64,000 nt of DNA, from positions 35,658,784 through 35,722,783 of the forward strand of contig JAQMRL010000010.1 of assembly GCA_035578175.1 (NCBI GenBank), in the 5' to 3' direction. The position numbers and the translations under genes were made by a program. This document shows, piece after piece, positions 35,521-47,487 of the stretch. The stretch comes from Catonia carolina. Taxonomy: Eukaryota > Arthropoda > Insecta > Hemiptera > Achilidae. Under the pieces are notes generated by a model. The model was not told where the DNA came from. It did not search any database and worked only from the letters and a program-made list of their open reading frames with translations. How positions within the stretch are numbered: the stretch's first letter is position 1; every line of letters begins with the position of its first letter.

Positions 35521-36527
35521 GTTTTCATTTTACATTGTGTTTTCGTGATTAAATAAGGGTTGTGTTTCATTATTTAACAAGAAAAAATAGTGTGTGTTTT
35601 TCAATAATATTATTGTAATAAATTAAGATCTTGGAAAAATTATTTAATGAAACTGTCAGGTATAATGTATAATAAACAGTTAGGATTTAAATATAATTTC
35701 TAGAATGCATTGTTTTTTGTTTTAATAGTTTACCGGCTTCAACACGCAATGCAGAATACATTTTTAGTTAGCGTTTTGAAATAATAAGAAATAACTTATT
35801 AAAAGGTATTAAGAAAACAAAAATTATATTTGACAGTTTCGGGGTGCATTTAATTAACAACAAAGATGTTTTAGTAGGTTTCAAATTCAGAGGTTATTGT
35901 TGCTATTAGCTGCAGTTCAAGGAAAAGAATTTGTATGGATACCGTATAAATTATTTTATACGGTTTATTTTATACAGACCAATGCTAGTTGATGGAGTAT
36001 TGTATTACTTACTGTATTTAGTCACTTGCCCCTGTCAGTTAGATTGTTTCCAAGCTTTCATAACGATCAAGAAGTGATTTATCAACGTTTATAATTCTTG
36101 CATAGAATCTATCGGCAATAAAATATTATAAGTTCAACTCTACACGAACGCAACACAGCTACTATTGAAGTGGTAAGTAGATGAAATTGCTACGTAACAA
36201 AAGTATGGTTTTGAGAAAAATGTGATAAAAGTTTTAATAGTTACATCTTTTTGTAAATTTTCTAATTTATTTAATTTTTAAACCAGCTTAATCCCGCTTC
36301 ACGAAAATTTATTCAATGTATTCAAAAGAGCTTCAGACGTTACTTTCAATATCACTTTTTTAATGCATGTAACGTCTTCATTCACTAAATATTTTTTCTG
36401 TAAATTTTGTCTGCTGAGAATTTATGTTTCAATAATGTAAGACAAAGTTTATCATAAATTTTTTTTTAAGAAAAGCTTAATAACACCTTTACGAATTGAG
36501 ATAAATGTTTAATACCACACTGTTAAC
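35521..36527. other. AT-rich stretch, nothing recognised
   Basis: Includes ATTTTATACGGTTTATTTTAT-like direct repetition near 35950 but no gene or placed transposon. Confidence 0.4.
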
Positions 36528-37350
36528 TTTTTTTGACACTTCCAATTGAAATTTAGTATCTGCTATTATATAAATACAACAATTTCTAAATGTGAAGCTA
36601 ATGTTTCAAAACTTGATTTACTTCCCGGAGTATACAGTCATCACCACAGTCCTACAGTTGGTCAAGAAGATCCCTTGGCCAGGAGCGTTTTAAACGTCTG
36701 TGCTGAGTACCCGGTTTCGCCCTCGTGTACATGTTTTGTATGAAAGGGTTGTCATGTAATACAAATTTGTCATGTATCATCTTGTATAGTTGTTTCGCGA
36801 CATTAATTACTTATGGGATTTGTAAGGCTTTATGCAACATTGAGTTTGTGAGGTAAAAGAGGCATTGCGTTATCGTTCGTAGAATCTTGTTTTAAATCGC
36901 TTGTATACGTTTCGTGTGTGAAGGTTTAGCAGATCCCTAAATTTGAACTCCACATGTCCAGATTGGTCTTAAGACTGTCTTTTAGATTGTTAATTTGAGT
37001 GACGTTTAATTTAGAACGTCTATCGAGTAAGCGTTTCAGTTGATAGAAGCGTGTTTTGAATTTGTGGCGTGTGTATGTAACGTGTGCGTTCCATGTAAGT
37101 TTTCTATCCAAGTGTAAGCTTAAATAGTTATTATTTAAAAGAAATAATGTATCACATTCCAGTAGAAGAAGGTTTTAAATGATTTTAACACCTTTATCTA
37201 CTGAAAAAAACATAAAATTATGTAGTTCGTAGACCCTTCATCCACTATTATTCCCTTAAATTGTAAATATAGAACATTCAATGTCATCTGCATAACTAAA
37301 TGTGCACTCAACACCTAGTTAATCAGAAAAGTAAGTTTTTAAAAAATTGT
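36528..37350 (-). mobile_element. LINE-B (Jockey-like), 5'-truncated copy 1
   Basis: Minus-strand element whose 3' end is an A-run (T7 on plus at 36528-36534) after AGTGTC. Going upstream: a 3' UTR shared with 56083-56560, an RT tail with LDRKLTWNAHVTYTRHKF and RFYQLKRLLDRRSKLNVTQ (36926-37111 open), and further up CTFSYADDIECS carrying the RT active site YADD (about 37283-37300). Stops and shifts between these pieces show it is dead. Confidence 0.75.
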
Positions 37351-37879
37351 CACATAGCACCTTCATCCACTTACCTCTTTAATTCAACTATAAAATTATC
37401 GCCGATTGTATAACTAGTATATTTCTTTTAAGCTGAGCCCTACTGTAAACACCATTTTATGAAGTAAGGTTGGATCTGTTGTGTCTACACTACGTGTAAC
37501 CGGATAACTGGCGCTTTTCGACCGCTTTCATTTCTAGATAATTCTACACCATTATATTATTTGTAACCTGAAGCCTCTTGAGTTAGTGTGGGCTCCGGTT
37601 AAGGATTACGTGGCTACAAAATAATAAAACATTTAAGCTCTAAAAAGTAAAAAATCTTTTGAAAATTGGGGTTTCTAAAGTATTGGTGAATAAGTGGAAA
37701 AACTTGTGAATTTGGAATATAATTCAAGTAGTGACAAGAGGATGATGTGTCGTCTGATAAAGTTTTACTGGGTGTAGAAGAATATTACGATAAGGTTACC
37801 TATTACAGTACTTTGTTTACGTTTAACAACCTTTAGCCTTGTTACAAATAAATATTTACAATAATATTATAATTATAAT

Positions 37880-38133
37880 CTTCTTCTTCTTCAAGTGCTG
37901 TCTCCGCGTCGGAGGTTGGCGATCATCATTGCTATTCTAACTTTCGAAACAGCTGCTCGGAACAGCGACGTGGAGTTGAGACCATACCAATCTCTCAAAT
38001 TCTTCAACCAGGACGCTTTCCTTCTGCCCGGCCGGCGCTTTCCTGCTATCTTTCCTTCCACTATCAGCTGAAGAAGTCTGTATTTCCCGTTTCGAAGAAC
38101 ATGGCCGAAGTACTGCATAATACTGCGTAACTG
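37880..38133 (-). mobile_element. RTE-type LINE, 254-bp 5'-truncated insertion with TSD
   Basis: Flanked by the 12-bp TSD TATAATTATAAT (37868-37879 and 38134-38145). The minus strand encodes the last 75 residues of an RTE-type ORF (MQYFGHVLRNGKYRLLQLIV, then GKRRPGRRKASWLKNLRDWY, LFRAAVSKVRIAMMIANLRR), stops, and ends in a GAA-repeat tail. The paralogous end of the RTE at 41568-44566 reads LQYLGHIMRNNNRYKILQLI, a different subfamily. The intact frame suggests a young copy. Confidence 0.85.
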
Positions 38134-38317
38134 TATAATTATAATAAGAATGTAAATTAATTGTTATTAAAAAATTAACTTCCTGTATAACGAACGTAAA
38201 CTTTTTTGGATGGATTGCATATATATTTTTCTTTCAAACTGTTTTGACCAGGTCTCAACTTAGCTAACATGAAGGATAGTTGTGTTGTCGACTTTGCAAC
38301 AACAGCTGAACGACACC

Positions 38318-38800
38318 TTGTTGTTGTTTAGGTCAACAGCCGAAAAGCTGGTTTGAACCTGTAGAGGTTTACTTAGTAAAAACGAGGAGTGAGGTGGTTT
38401 ACTATTGCCTTCCTCACTAAGTTGAAATAGTAGACTTTTCAGCATGCCAGGCTCTCCGAAAAGCACCCACTTTCCACTCTACAAATGACACCTTCACTTC
38501 ATTCACCACAGGGTCTGGCTGTATAGTGAAATTCATTACTCTCGGAGGAAACAACTCTGACTAATGTCTTTTACACCTCTACCTCTTCTGTTCTTAAAAT
38601 AGTTCAGTCATACAACAGACAACTCTGACTCGTGTCTTTTACACCTCTACCTCTTCTGTTCTTAAAATAGTTCAGTCATACAACTGAGAGATGACTGAGT
38701 CAAATAGCTGACTAGGTGATAAGAAACAGAACTATTTTTTTTAGCCCTGGAACCATCAGATCGAGTGAAATTAATTTAACACCACCTGCCCGTTATGGGC
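38318..38800 (-). repeat. R2 repeat copy, full length, with internal 68-bp duplication
   Basis: Reference copy for R2. From the (AAC)n 3' end (plus-strand TTGTTGTTG) it holds the hairpin (CAGCCGAAAAGCTG, one change), the palindrome block (CCTGTAGAGG, one change), TTAGTAAAAACGAGGAGTG, CAGCATGCCAGG, CTTCACTTCATTCACCACAG, TACCTCTTCTGTTC, and the distal CCCGTTATGGGC. The TACCTCTTCTGTTC part is tandemly doubled: 38552-38619 and 38620-38687. R2 has no coding potential and no tRNA-like head, so its class is open. Confidence 0.8.
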
Positions 38801-38826
38801 ATAGAGCGACGCCTAGAATTATTATT

Positions 38827-39480
38827 TCTTCTTCTTCTTTAGTTTTCGCTCCAATTGGAGCATTTGAACCATTCCATGTTCATATCTTTGAACTACGAGC
38901 TATGACGTTAGCTTGCTGCTGTCTCTTTCGCTTCTATACCAGTTTCATATTTGTTGATCTGGCAACCCTCATTTTCTCTGTTATGATATAGTCGAATTAT
39001 TTTCCTTTCTTGAAGGGGAGTTGCCAAAGCTCACTATCTTTTAACATTTTCTTTTCTTCCCGGATTTGAATCATTGCCTCGGTTATGATTAAGTCTCCCA
39101 TGTCGGACTTTATTTCCTGGAACCATTTATTTTGGGTCTTGTTTCTGAGTTGGTAGCTTAGGAGCTGCTTAGTGAGTTTTGTATCAGGTAGTCTGCAGAG
39201 GTGACTGAAAAAATAAACTCTCTTTTTCCTCATAGTTTCGATTATTTCTTGGTGTTTCTTAATCTTAGTTTCTTTGGAGACTATGTCGTCACAGATTATC
39301 CACCATTTACCATGGACTTGATTTTTTAAATTATTGGCTGTTCTCAATATTTTTTGTCTAATTTTTAGAGTTTGTCGGTGGTTGATTGGGTGGTCAATTT
39401 GAAAAGGGTTTCATTGGCATTTTTGGCTTCTGGTTTGATTACTGCGTTGAAATGTCGTATTTTAGGATAGATTGAGAGAG
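38827..39480 (-). mobile_element. LINE-D, C-terminal RT fragment with GAA tail
   Basis: The minus-strand frame 38997-39347 (116 codons) includes HGKWWIICDDIVSKETKIKK, RKKRVYFFSHLCRLPDTKL, TKQLLSYQLRNKTQNKWFQE and IKSDM. The string R-HLCR-PD-KLTKQ...KWF-E...D is a known non-LTR ORF C-terminal pattern. The downstream 170 bp reach a GAAGAAGAAG-type tail (plus-strand TTCTTCTTCTTT near 38827). Related weaker coding sense continues to about 39480. No TSD was pinned down. Confidence 0.65.
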
Positions 39481-39830
39481 ACTTACTTTTTTATTGATTG
39501 AGATAAAATTATTTATTAACGAAAATTATTCAATTTTTTTCAGTTACGACTAAATTGTATTTTGAAGAGGAAGCTTATTTGTTGCTTCTATTGTGTCGTA
39601 GAAATAAATTGTTTTAGGTTCAATTCATAATAGAAAATAAAAATGAGAGCCAGTTTAAGTCACTATTTCATTCGTTAAGAAAGTATGATGACAATTTTTT
39701 GAATGTTTTAAAATGAATAAAAGTACTTTTGAATAGCCTACATATTATGTCCTGCCGTTTTAGTAATGAAAGAATAACACAACTAAAAATACAAGTGGAC
39801 ACACCGTTGAAAACAATTGACAACTTTTCG

Positions 39831-40200
39831 GACTTAGAACGAAGTATTACTTGTGCCGTAATATACTGGGAGTTGAACGAGTGAACTAAGCGCTGGGATT
39901 TGTTGGATTGCCGTCGTATGTGAGTTGGCTCTGACTGCAAGTAATGATATTTTTGTCGCTGTCCGACAGTAGCTCTGTTGCCGTCGCGTCGCCCGTGTGT
40001 GTACTCTCATACGTTTCTTATTAAATAAGACAACAAATTTTTCGCCGGTTGCGGATAGTAACAAAATTCAATAATCCCATTGAATTTTGTTACTATCCGC
40101 AACCGGCGAAAAATTTGTAGTTTAATTGTCGTTGGGTTGTCGTTCGTGTGAGTTGAGCTTTATTTGAATGTAATCGCGATGGAGAACACAGTACGTAGGC
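39831..40200. other. CpG-rich stretch, candidate promoter/first exon
   Basis: Dense CpG for this genome (GCCGTCGCGTCGCCCG, CGTTGGGTTGTCGTTCG), centred on the perfect inverted repeat at 40033-40118. On the plus strand an ATG at 40179 in the good context ATCGCGATGG is followed after four codons (MENT) by GTACGT, a possible donor. A short first coding exon is conceivable but no downstream exon could be linked. Confidence 0.3.
40033..40118. repeat. Perfect 40-bp inverted repeat with 6-bp spacer
   Basis: Arms 40033-40072 and 40079-40118 are exact reverse complements over all 40 bases; the spacer is AATCCC. Pairing stops abruptly on the outside (40032/40119 mismatch). The arms contain TTCGCCGGTTGCGG and so are not simple AT sequence. 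As RNA this would be an 86-nt perfect hairpin; as DNA a cruciform. An assembly fold-back artefact is possible. Confidence 0.95.
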
Positions 40201-41557
40201 CTAATTAAGTTACAATTTTTAGCCCTCAGGGTTTAAAATGTAAGAAATTGATTGTAAATGCGTTTCCTGCATTAACAATGTAATAAAAAAGTGTTAGAAA
40301 ACGTGTCTAGTGGGTCTGACATTGACCAGTACTGTGGTAATCACCACGAAAAATCTTAATGAAGCCTATTTACGACTGTTAATAAAAGACTTCTCAGTTA
40401 TTAGTATTTCACCAAAAGTAAAAGTAATAATGGTTTATTTTCCTGTCCCACAAGTTTACCTTCAATGAGGGAACAGAAACCTACATTTATACAGTTTTTC
40501 TTCGACAGATTTAACAAAAGTTTATAATCATGTAAATTCAAATCTTGAAGTATCTACGAAGAGTCAAGCAAAGCAGTTGATAGAATAGAAGTATTTCATG
40601 GAATCTTTCTGAAAAATCTTTCTTTCTTTCTGACTTGTTGTAATATGCATCTAAACGAATTGTTAACGCGGAATAGGTAAATTCATTATTATAAATATTT
40701 TTTGTTATGGAGATCGCTTGATATCCGAATGCTTTACGTTACTATGGAAATGTTTCCGTAAGTTTTTATTTGTGTTTAATTAATTTTAAGTGTATAGGTT
40801 CACACTATGCTCCATCACCCGCAAGTAATTCTCCTGTAAATTCACTGTTCTTTCTTCCTTTTCATCAATATCGAAATCTCTTCAAATATTTACAATTTCT
40901 TCAATAAAAATTGATAACACATAATACCCCTCCCGACTAGAAAAAGCGTCCCTTCCCACGACAATGTTCTACCTTTTATCCCGATTCCAAGCTCAGTTTT
41001 CCCCTAATTAGTTTTCATTAATCCCAAACTAAGAAACATCTCAAAAAGGCCTTTTACCTAATTCCCCGAACGACAAGGCAGCCTAGCTACGATGTCGTCA
41101 TCCCGAGCGCAAGCTCATTTCTTTCAGGATTCTAAGTCGGATTAGTATTGTTATACAGGTGTATGTATAATTATCTTTACAATAATTATAATGTTGGCCA
41201 GACGGCCTCTTGTTGAAAATATTTGTTACTAAGTTTTGGTTCAGTTAGATTTCTATGTTTTACTTTTCTATCGTGCTTCTTGATATAAGAATTTTTTGCC
41301 TTAATGAAAAAACTAATTCACCAGTTCTTTACCAAATTAACATACTGCACAGATTTTCTAGTTTTTCCAACTGTACTTATCCCATCCTTTTCTTGGTCTT
41401 CCTTGGTATTATTTTAACCTCGCTTATATACTTCCATTACTTTTTTAGATTTTGTTTTCTCCGTTAAAATCTGTGTAGTTGACCTAACCAAATGATTTTT
41501 TTCTGCTATCAATGATTTTTAGAAGAAAATTTTTGAGATTGCAAGTTGTGATCTCAT
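40201..41557. other. Mixed stretch, possible LINE 3' end near 41222
   Basis: Between about 40925 and 41222 the sequence is C-rich, then reads GGCCAGACGGCCTCTTGTTG followed by AAAATA. From memory that wording resembles 3' UTR ends of CR1/Jockey-like LINEs, but I cannot confirm it. Otherwise nothing recognised. Confidence 0.3.
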
Positions 41558-41567
41558 AATAACATAT

Positions 41568-44566
41568 GAGCTATGTAAGCTATATAAGCTATGTTTAGAA
41601 CAAAATATTCCGGAGTTTCAAGTCTCCCGTGCGGATCTCCGGGGGAGGCGGTTATAAACAGAGTCGATGAAGTTGTGATGACGGGAAGAAGGAAGAACCA
41701 AATGGAGGTAAACATGAAAATCGGTACGTGGAATGTGAGGTCATTGGCACAGGCGGGGAAATTCATAATGCTATCCTGGAAATGAGGAGATTGAATATCA
41801 AAGTCATGGGCATAAGCGAAATGCGTTGGCCGGGTACGGGCTGTTGCGATATTGATAATTACAGAGTTTATTATTCAGGAACGTCCGATGGGAGTTTCCA
41901 ATATGGAGTTGGAGTTGTAGTATGCAAGTCAGTTGCAAATAATGTGACAAATTTCATACCTGTTTCAGAACGAGTCATGCTGTTGCAAATGAAAACTGCT
42001 CCCACTCTTTTGAACATAATACAAGTGTATGCTCCAACAATAGACCATACAGATGAGGAATTGGAAAATTTCTATTCTCAGGTTTCAGAATTCTGGAGTC
42101 AGTTACCAAAACAGGATTTGAATATACTCCTGGGAGATTTCAATTCAAAGATTGGAAAGGGACGTGAAGGCGATTGTATAGGTCCATATGGACTTGGAGA
42201 AAGAAATGAACGAGGTAATCGCTTGAGCATATTTGCGAGAGAGCAAGGTTTGACAATAATGAATACATTCTTTACACTACCACCAAGGAGACTTTATACG
42301 TGGAAGTCACCGAGAGATTCACCCAGTAAGATTATCAGGAATCAAATCGATTATATACTAATTAATAAGAGATATAGGAACAGCTGCACCAGTGTAAAAA
42401 CATATCCAAGTGCTGATATCCAGTCAGATCATACCCTGTTGGTAGGCAACTTCAGAGTCAGATTGAAGAAATTGTTAAAGAAACATAAACCTAGCTATGA
42501 TATTAGCAAACTGAATGATCGGATGTTGAAGGATAGAGTAAAGGATAGGATGAGGGAAGACATTGAATTGATTGCCAGTATGGGGAATGTTGAAGAGGAA
42601 GTGAATGAATTGATCACCATTGTTGGCAACATAAAAGAGGAATTTCTAAAGCCAGATATCAAAAGGAGGAAAACTTGGATGACGAATGAAATTCTTGAAA
42701 TGATGGAGAGAAGGAGACTTTTGAAAAATCATCCAGAGGACTATAGAGAGTTGAACAGAATTATCAGAAGGAAGGTGAGCGAAGCTAAGGAGAATGAAAT
42801 GGGTGAGAAGTGTAAGAAAATAGAGACACTCCAATCACGTCATGATAATTTCAACATATTTCATAAAATCAATGATTTTACTGGCAGAAATAGGAGGAGA
42901 CCTGTGAACAGACTGGTAGATGAAAATGGAATAATTATTGTTGACAAAGATAGAATCAAATGTACTTGGAAAAATCATATAGAAAAGTTATTCAATGACG
43001 ACAGAATGGAACCTCCCAATATAAACTGTGAAACAGGACCAGAAATTTTGTTTGATGAAGTTGAAGAGACAATAAAAACCATCAAGGTCGGTAAAGCATC
43101 GGGCCCAGATAGTATTCAGTCGGAATTCCTGAAGCTTCTTGATGAAGAAAATATAACATGGCTAACATCTTTGTTTAATCGGGTGTATGACAATGGAAGT
43201 ATTCCAGGAAAATGGCTGAAGTCAGAGTTTATTCTCTTGCCTAAAAAAGCAGGGGCTAAAAAGTGTGGTGAATACAGGACAATAAGTCTCATGAGCCATC
43301 TCTTGAAAGTATTTCTGAAAATAATCCACAAAAGGATTTATAAACTCTGTGAAGAACAATTGTCTGATACACAATTCGGGTTTAGAAACTCAGTTGGAAC
43401 AAGGGAGGCTTTATTCTCTATCCAAATGTTGTTCCAAAGATGCAGAGATGTGAACAAGGATGTATATGCATGTTTTGTGGACTATCAAAAGGCATTTGAT
43501 AGAGTCCAACATCAGAAGTTGATAAAGATTTTGAAGAATTGTGGGATCGATGATAAAGATTTAAGAATCATAATCAACTTATACTGGAATCAGTCAGCAT
43601 CTGTGAAACAGGAAGATGATAATATAGACAACATAAAAATTTTAAGAGGTGTCCGACAGGGCTGTGTGCTGTCTCCATTGCTGTTTAACATTTATTCTGA
43701 GCACATCTTCAGTGAAGCCTTGGGAAATATGGAAATGGGTATTTCTGTGAATGGAGAGAGACTAAACAATGTGAGATATGCTGATGACACAGTAATTTTT
43801 GCAGAAAGTTTGGAGGATTTGCAAATTCTGTTGGATAGAGTGTCAGAGTGTAGAGAAAGGCACGGTCTGGATATCAACATTGGTAAAACGAAATTGATGG
43901 TCATAAGTAAAAATAAAGTCCCCAGACGTCATCTTTTGTTAAATGGACAGAATGTTGAACTTGTGGATAGGTATACATACCTTGGTACTGCTCTGAATAG
44001 CCGGTGGGATTGTTCACAGGAGATTAAGATCCGTATAGAAAAGGCTAGAGCTGTATTTATCAAAATAAGCTCCTTGTTTAAAAGCCACGATTTGACAATG
44101 GAATCAAAAATGAGATTTCTCAAATGCTATGTGTTCCCTGTTCTTTTGTATGGAGCTGAATCATGGACATTGACAGTTTCAATGGAACGAAAAGTGGAGG
44201 CATTCGAAATGTGGCTATATCGAAGAATTTTGAGAGTATCTTGGGTGGACAATATCACGAATTATGAGATTCTGGGAAGAATAGGAAAAGAAAAAGAAAT
44301 TCTCAATGCCATAAAAGTAAGGAAACTTCAATACCTGGGACACATTATGAGAAATAACAACAGATATAAAATATTGCAGCTCATAATTCAAGGAAAGATA
44401 TGTGGCAGAAGAGGTCCTGGAAGAAGGAGAATATCGTGGATCCAGAACCTAAGGACTTGGTTCTCCGTGAATACAGCTCAATTGTTCAGGGCAGCAGTCA
44501 ACAGAGTCATCATAGCCAAAATGGTTGCCAACATCCGGAACGGATAGGAACCACAAGAAGAAGAAG
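41568..44566 (+). mobile_element. RTE-clade LINE, apparently full length
   Basis: A 3.0-kb element between copies of AATAACATAT (41558-41567, 44567-44576), the likely TSD. It has a short 5' region opening with repeated GCTATG/AGCTAT motifs, a single ORF for apurinic-type endonuclease plus reverse transcriptase, a ~10-bp 3' UTR and an AAGAAGAAGAAG tail. Length, gene order and short tail-repeat ending fit RTE elements (typically 3.2-3.4 kb). One single-base deletion near 41764 separates the first endonuclease motif from the rest. Confidence 0.9.
41714..44547 (+). pseudogene. RTE endonuclease-reverse transcriptase ORF, one frameshift
   Basis: This encodes the enzyme for target-primed reverse transcription: it nicks chromosomal DNA and copies element RNA. 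An ATG at 41714 opens with MKIGTWNVRSLAQAGKF, the first endonuclease block. After a one-base loss close to 41764 the match continues one frame over, in a 939-codon frame counted from GTG 41728 to the TAG ending at 44547. In that numbering: SEMRW with the catalytic Glu (E31), GDFN (136-139), NQIDYIL (205-211), SDH (233-235); RT blocks FVDYQKAFD (from about 583), GVRQGCVLSP (from 641), active-site YADD (684-687); and the RTE tail LQYLGHIMRN, GRRGPGRRRISW. All key residues are present, so the copy is young and broken by one lesion only. The GTG is not a proposed start. Confidence 0.92.
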
Positions 44567-44576
44567 AATAACATAT

Positions 44577-45109
44577 TTGTAACTCCATACCTTTTTCTAT
44601 CTTCCCTCAAAATTTTACGTATTTTTCACAGTTGAAATTTTGAATACGCTACTTTTTATTTGTGAGAAATAAACTCCTTCACGACGGTTTCAAAATTCCG
44701 ACAGTAAAGGAACTAATCGCGTCTTTTTAGAGTAAATTTCGCGAACTACAAGGTAATCATCCCAACCAACTCGTGCCCTAGCTACAAGGAACTTTCCAAC
44801 TACGCGACGTCTAAAGCGAAAAAGGACTTGGGACCTCTTCGTCTGAATAACGGACAACAACCACAGTTCTAGACGGAGAATGTACAACAGAGTTCCTCTT
44901 TTCCTGAAAGTAAAATACCCCACCGCCCGTTTCATTAAATATCATATAAGAAAATTGCGCAGCTCATTGTTCAGCACCGCAAAAACAGTAAAAATTATTT
45001 TTAAAAAACTGGTGTGAGCACTCACAAAACTTTCTCTAGCCAATGCAAATAATTAACAATATAACCTAACAATCGTAATAAAACATTACAAATAACCAAA
45101 AAAAAAAAC
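44577..45109. other. Flank of the RTE element, nothing recognised
   Basis: An 81-codon minus frame at 44690-44935 is Arg-rich without a known domain. Several CGCG-type sites occur, but no repeat is recognised until R1 begins. Confidence 0.35.
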
Positions 45110-45985
45110 TAACCTCAAAAACGTAGGCCTAACCTAATTTTAATCTTGAGTGAAAGACGCAAAATGAAACTAACCTCAGTTTGGCGTAACGGAAAATCAC
45201 TCTTTCACGCTCTGTAGAGAAAAATGGTTAAAATAAACATTGTCGATCTTTTATTTCCTGTAAATTAAATTATAGATATACACTTTTGACGTAAAAAGCA
45301 TACTAAGGCTAAAATCTTAACGAATCCATTATTTTACAGATTTTCATGAAAAAACAAACAGAAAATTACTAATTACCGCTAAACTAAGCGTTATACAAAA
45401 ATATATTTGGAATTAAAGTTGTAGGTTTTTAACGTTTCTACAGCTTTTATTATCTACGTATATACATTTTTGCGCTAAAATGCATACTACTGCAATCTTT
45501 AAAAAAAACATTTTTTTTAACGAAAAAATAGCATTTCCAAGAATTTCAGCAGACATGGCGGACCCTGTCTTGTAGAGCATAAAAAATTTAGTAAACGAGG
45601 CGATTTTTAAAAAAATCGTAGGAGCTGTTTTTGAGAAAATCGCAAATGTGAAAAACGATACGAATAAACTACTACTTCCGGTGGACCGATTTTGATGAAA
45701 ATGTTCGTATTGGGTCCGGTAGTAGTATCTAACTTAAGTTTCAAGTTTTAAGTTCGTACGATGTTCTGTTCTCGAGATATTCTGTTCACATAAACACACA
45801 CACACACACACACTCACACATACACACACACACAGACCAATTGCTAAAAACATGTTTTTTAGGTTCAGGGGATCTGAAAACGTATATATCTATATCCGGT
45901 GAAAACTCGATTTCGAAAAATCTACATGAAAACACTTTTCTTCCTATACATTCATATAGGCAAGAGAAAGTAAAAATTAATTAAA
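45110..45985 (-). repeat. R1 repeat copy 3, nearly complete
   Basis: Reverse-oriented R1. A CA tract lies at about 45799-45832, and the flank reads TTAGGTTCAGGGGATCTGAAAACG. The two ~190-bp internal units (about 45150-45340 and 45345-45500) are both present, marked by GCATACTAAGGCTAAAATC and GCATACTACTGCAATC. It ends at GGCAAGAGAAAGTAAAAA. Confidence 0.8.
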
Positions 45986-46903
45986 ACTTTTTGCAGTTTA
46001 GTTTAAAAATAAAATAAAATTAAAGCTTTATTTCAGAATAATTCTTATACATATTCGAATTGTTTTATTGTTTATTGTTCTAGTGGCTTATTTTTTCTTA
46101 AATGCCCATATTAATTACCCTAGACGGTTAATTGTAATACAATGTTAACAGAACGAAGAGGGATGTGAAACTCCATTCCCATGAGAACGTCAAAGTTGTA
46201 ACACAACTTGTGGTGTAGGTTATACCATTATTACAATTATATTCATGTTAGGTTATTGTAGTGGGGGGGTTAAACTAACCCTTTAACACTATATAATTTC
46301 ACAATTTAAATAGTTTCAACTTACTATAATAGTTTTATTTCATTCCTGATTAATCTCAGAAGTACGATTCTCTTATTATACTACTATTATCTTTGATATT
46401 AAATTTTTTTACATATCTGAATTCTAGTTACCTATTGCAAAATAATTTTTTATTTTTTGCATCTATTATCTTAGGGAAGCAACCTAAAATTTCCAGGTTT
46501 GGAAACCATTGCATTACTAACTGTTGCACCGGAACAGTGATTTTTTTTTATAAAGTATGTAACAAGAATTAAAATTAGAAAATTACTTCGCACAGAAAAA
46601 TTGAACATCCAACCGAGGTTAGTAATTCTAATTTTTTTACTGCCAATTTTTATAAATTACTCATATACAACTCTGGCATATATTCAGCATTCACGACAGT
46701 GTTCATTTCACAGACATTAAGCCACAATTGCACAAGAAATACAAAGTATATTTGGCACCAGTACTTACATCCAAACTTTCTAAAAACATTAAACAGTTAT
46801 ATTTACCAAACATATAAGTACGCTTAAAAGTATGGTGCTTTATTTTATATATCGGGTACGATGTAACCAACTGATAATTACAAGTACTTATAAGAGAATC
46901 CAT
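45986..46903. other. AT-rich stretch, nothing recognised
   Basis: Contains a G7 run near 46262. The minus frame at 46703-46909 shows no domain. Confidence 0.4.
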
Positions 46904-47306
46904 GCCCATAACAGGCAGGTAGAATGTTAAATTATTTGTACTTGATCTGCTAGTTCCTGGGCTACCAAAAATAGTTCTTTTAGCTCTTGTTTCTTATCAC
47001 ATGGTCTGCCAATTATATGGCTGAAGCGTTTAAGAACACAAGAAGTTGAGATGTAAAAGACACAAGTAAGAGTTATCTTCTCTTGAGAGTAATAAATTTC
47101 CTTATACACCCAGACCCTACGTGAATGAAGTGAAGATGTTATTTGGAGGGTGAAAATAGATGCTTTTCAGAGGGCCCTGGCATGTTGATAAATGTACTTT
47201 TCCACTCAGTGAGGAAGGCAATAATAAACCAACCCAGTTCTTGTTTTACTTAGTAAAGCCTCTAAAGGTTCAAACCAGCCTTTCGGCTTATGACCTAAAC
47301 AACAAG
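46904..47306 (+). repeat. R2 repeat copy, near full length
   Basis: Runs from GCCCATAACAGGCAGG to TTATGACCTAAACAACAAG. The hairpin has one change (CAGCCTTTCGGCTT). It lies 180 bp before an R1 copy. Confidence 0.75.
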
Positions 47307-47487
47307 AAAATCCAGTAAAGATCTTGCCTTTTCCTTTTCCAACGCGTTGAGTAAGATTTTTGGAATTTTTATTGGTGCAATTGTTTAGGTTTCTTCGTCC
47401 GTTTTGAGATATTATGTAATACATTTTGTAATTTGATATCCAAATTTTCATGATAAATTTGTCTTAAACGTCATTTTACTTATTATT

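Noticed and set aside
39834..40064. 76-codon minus-strand frame overlapping the palindrome
   Set aside because: Begins at TTG rather than ATG and shows no domain.
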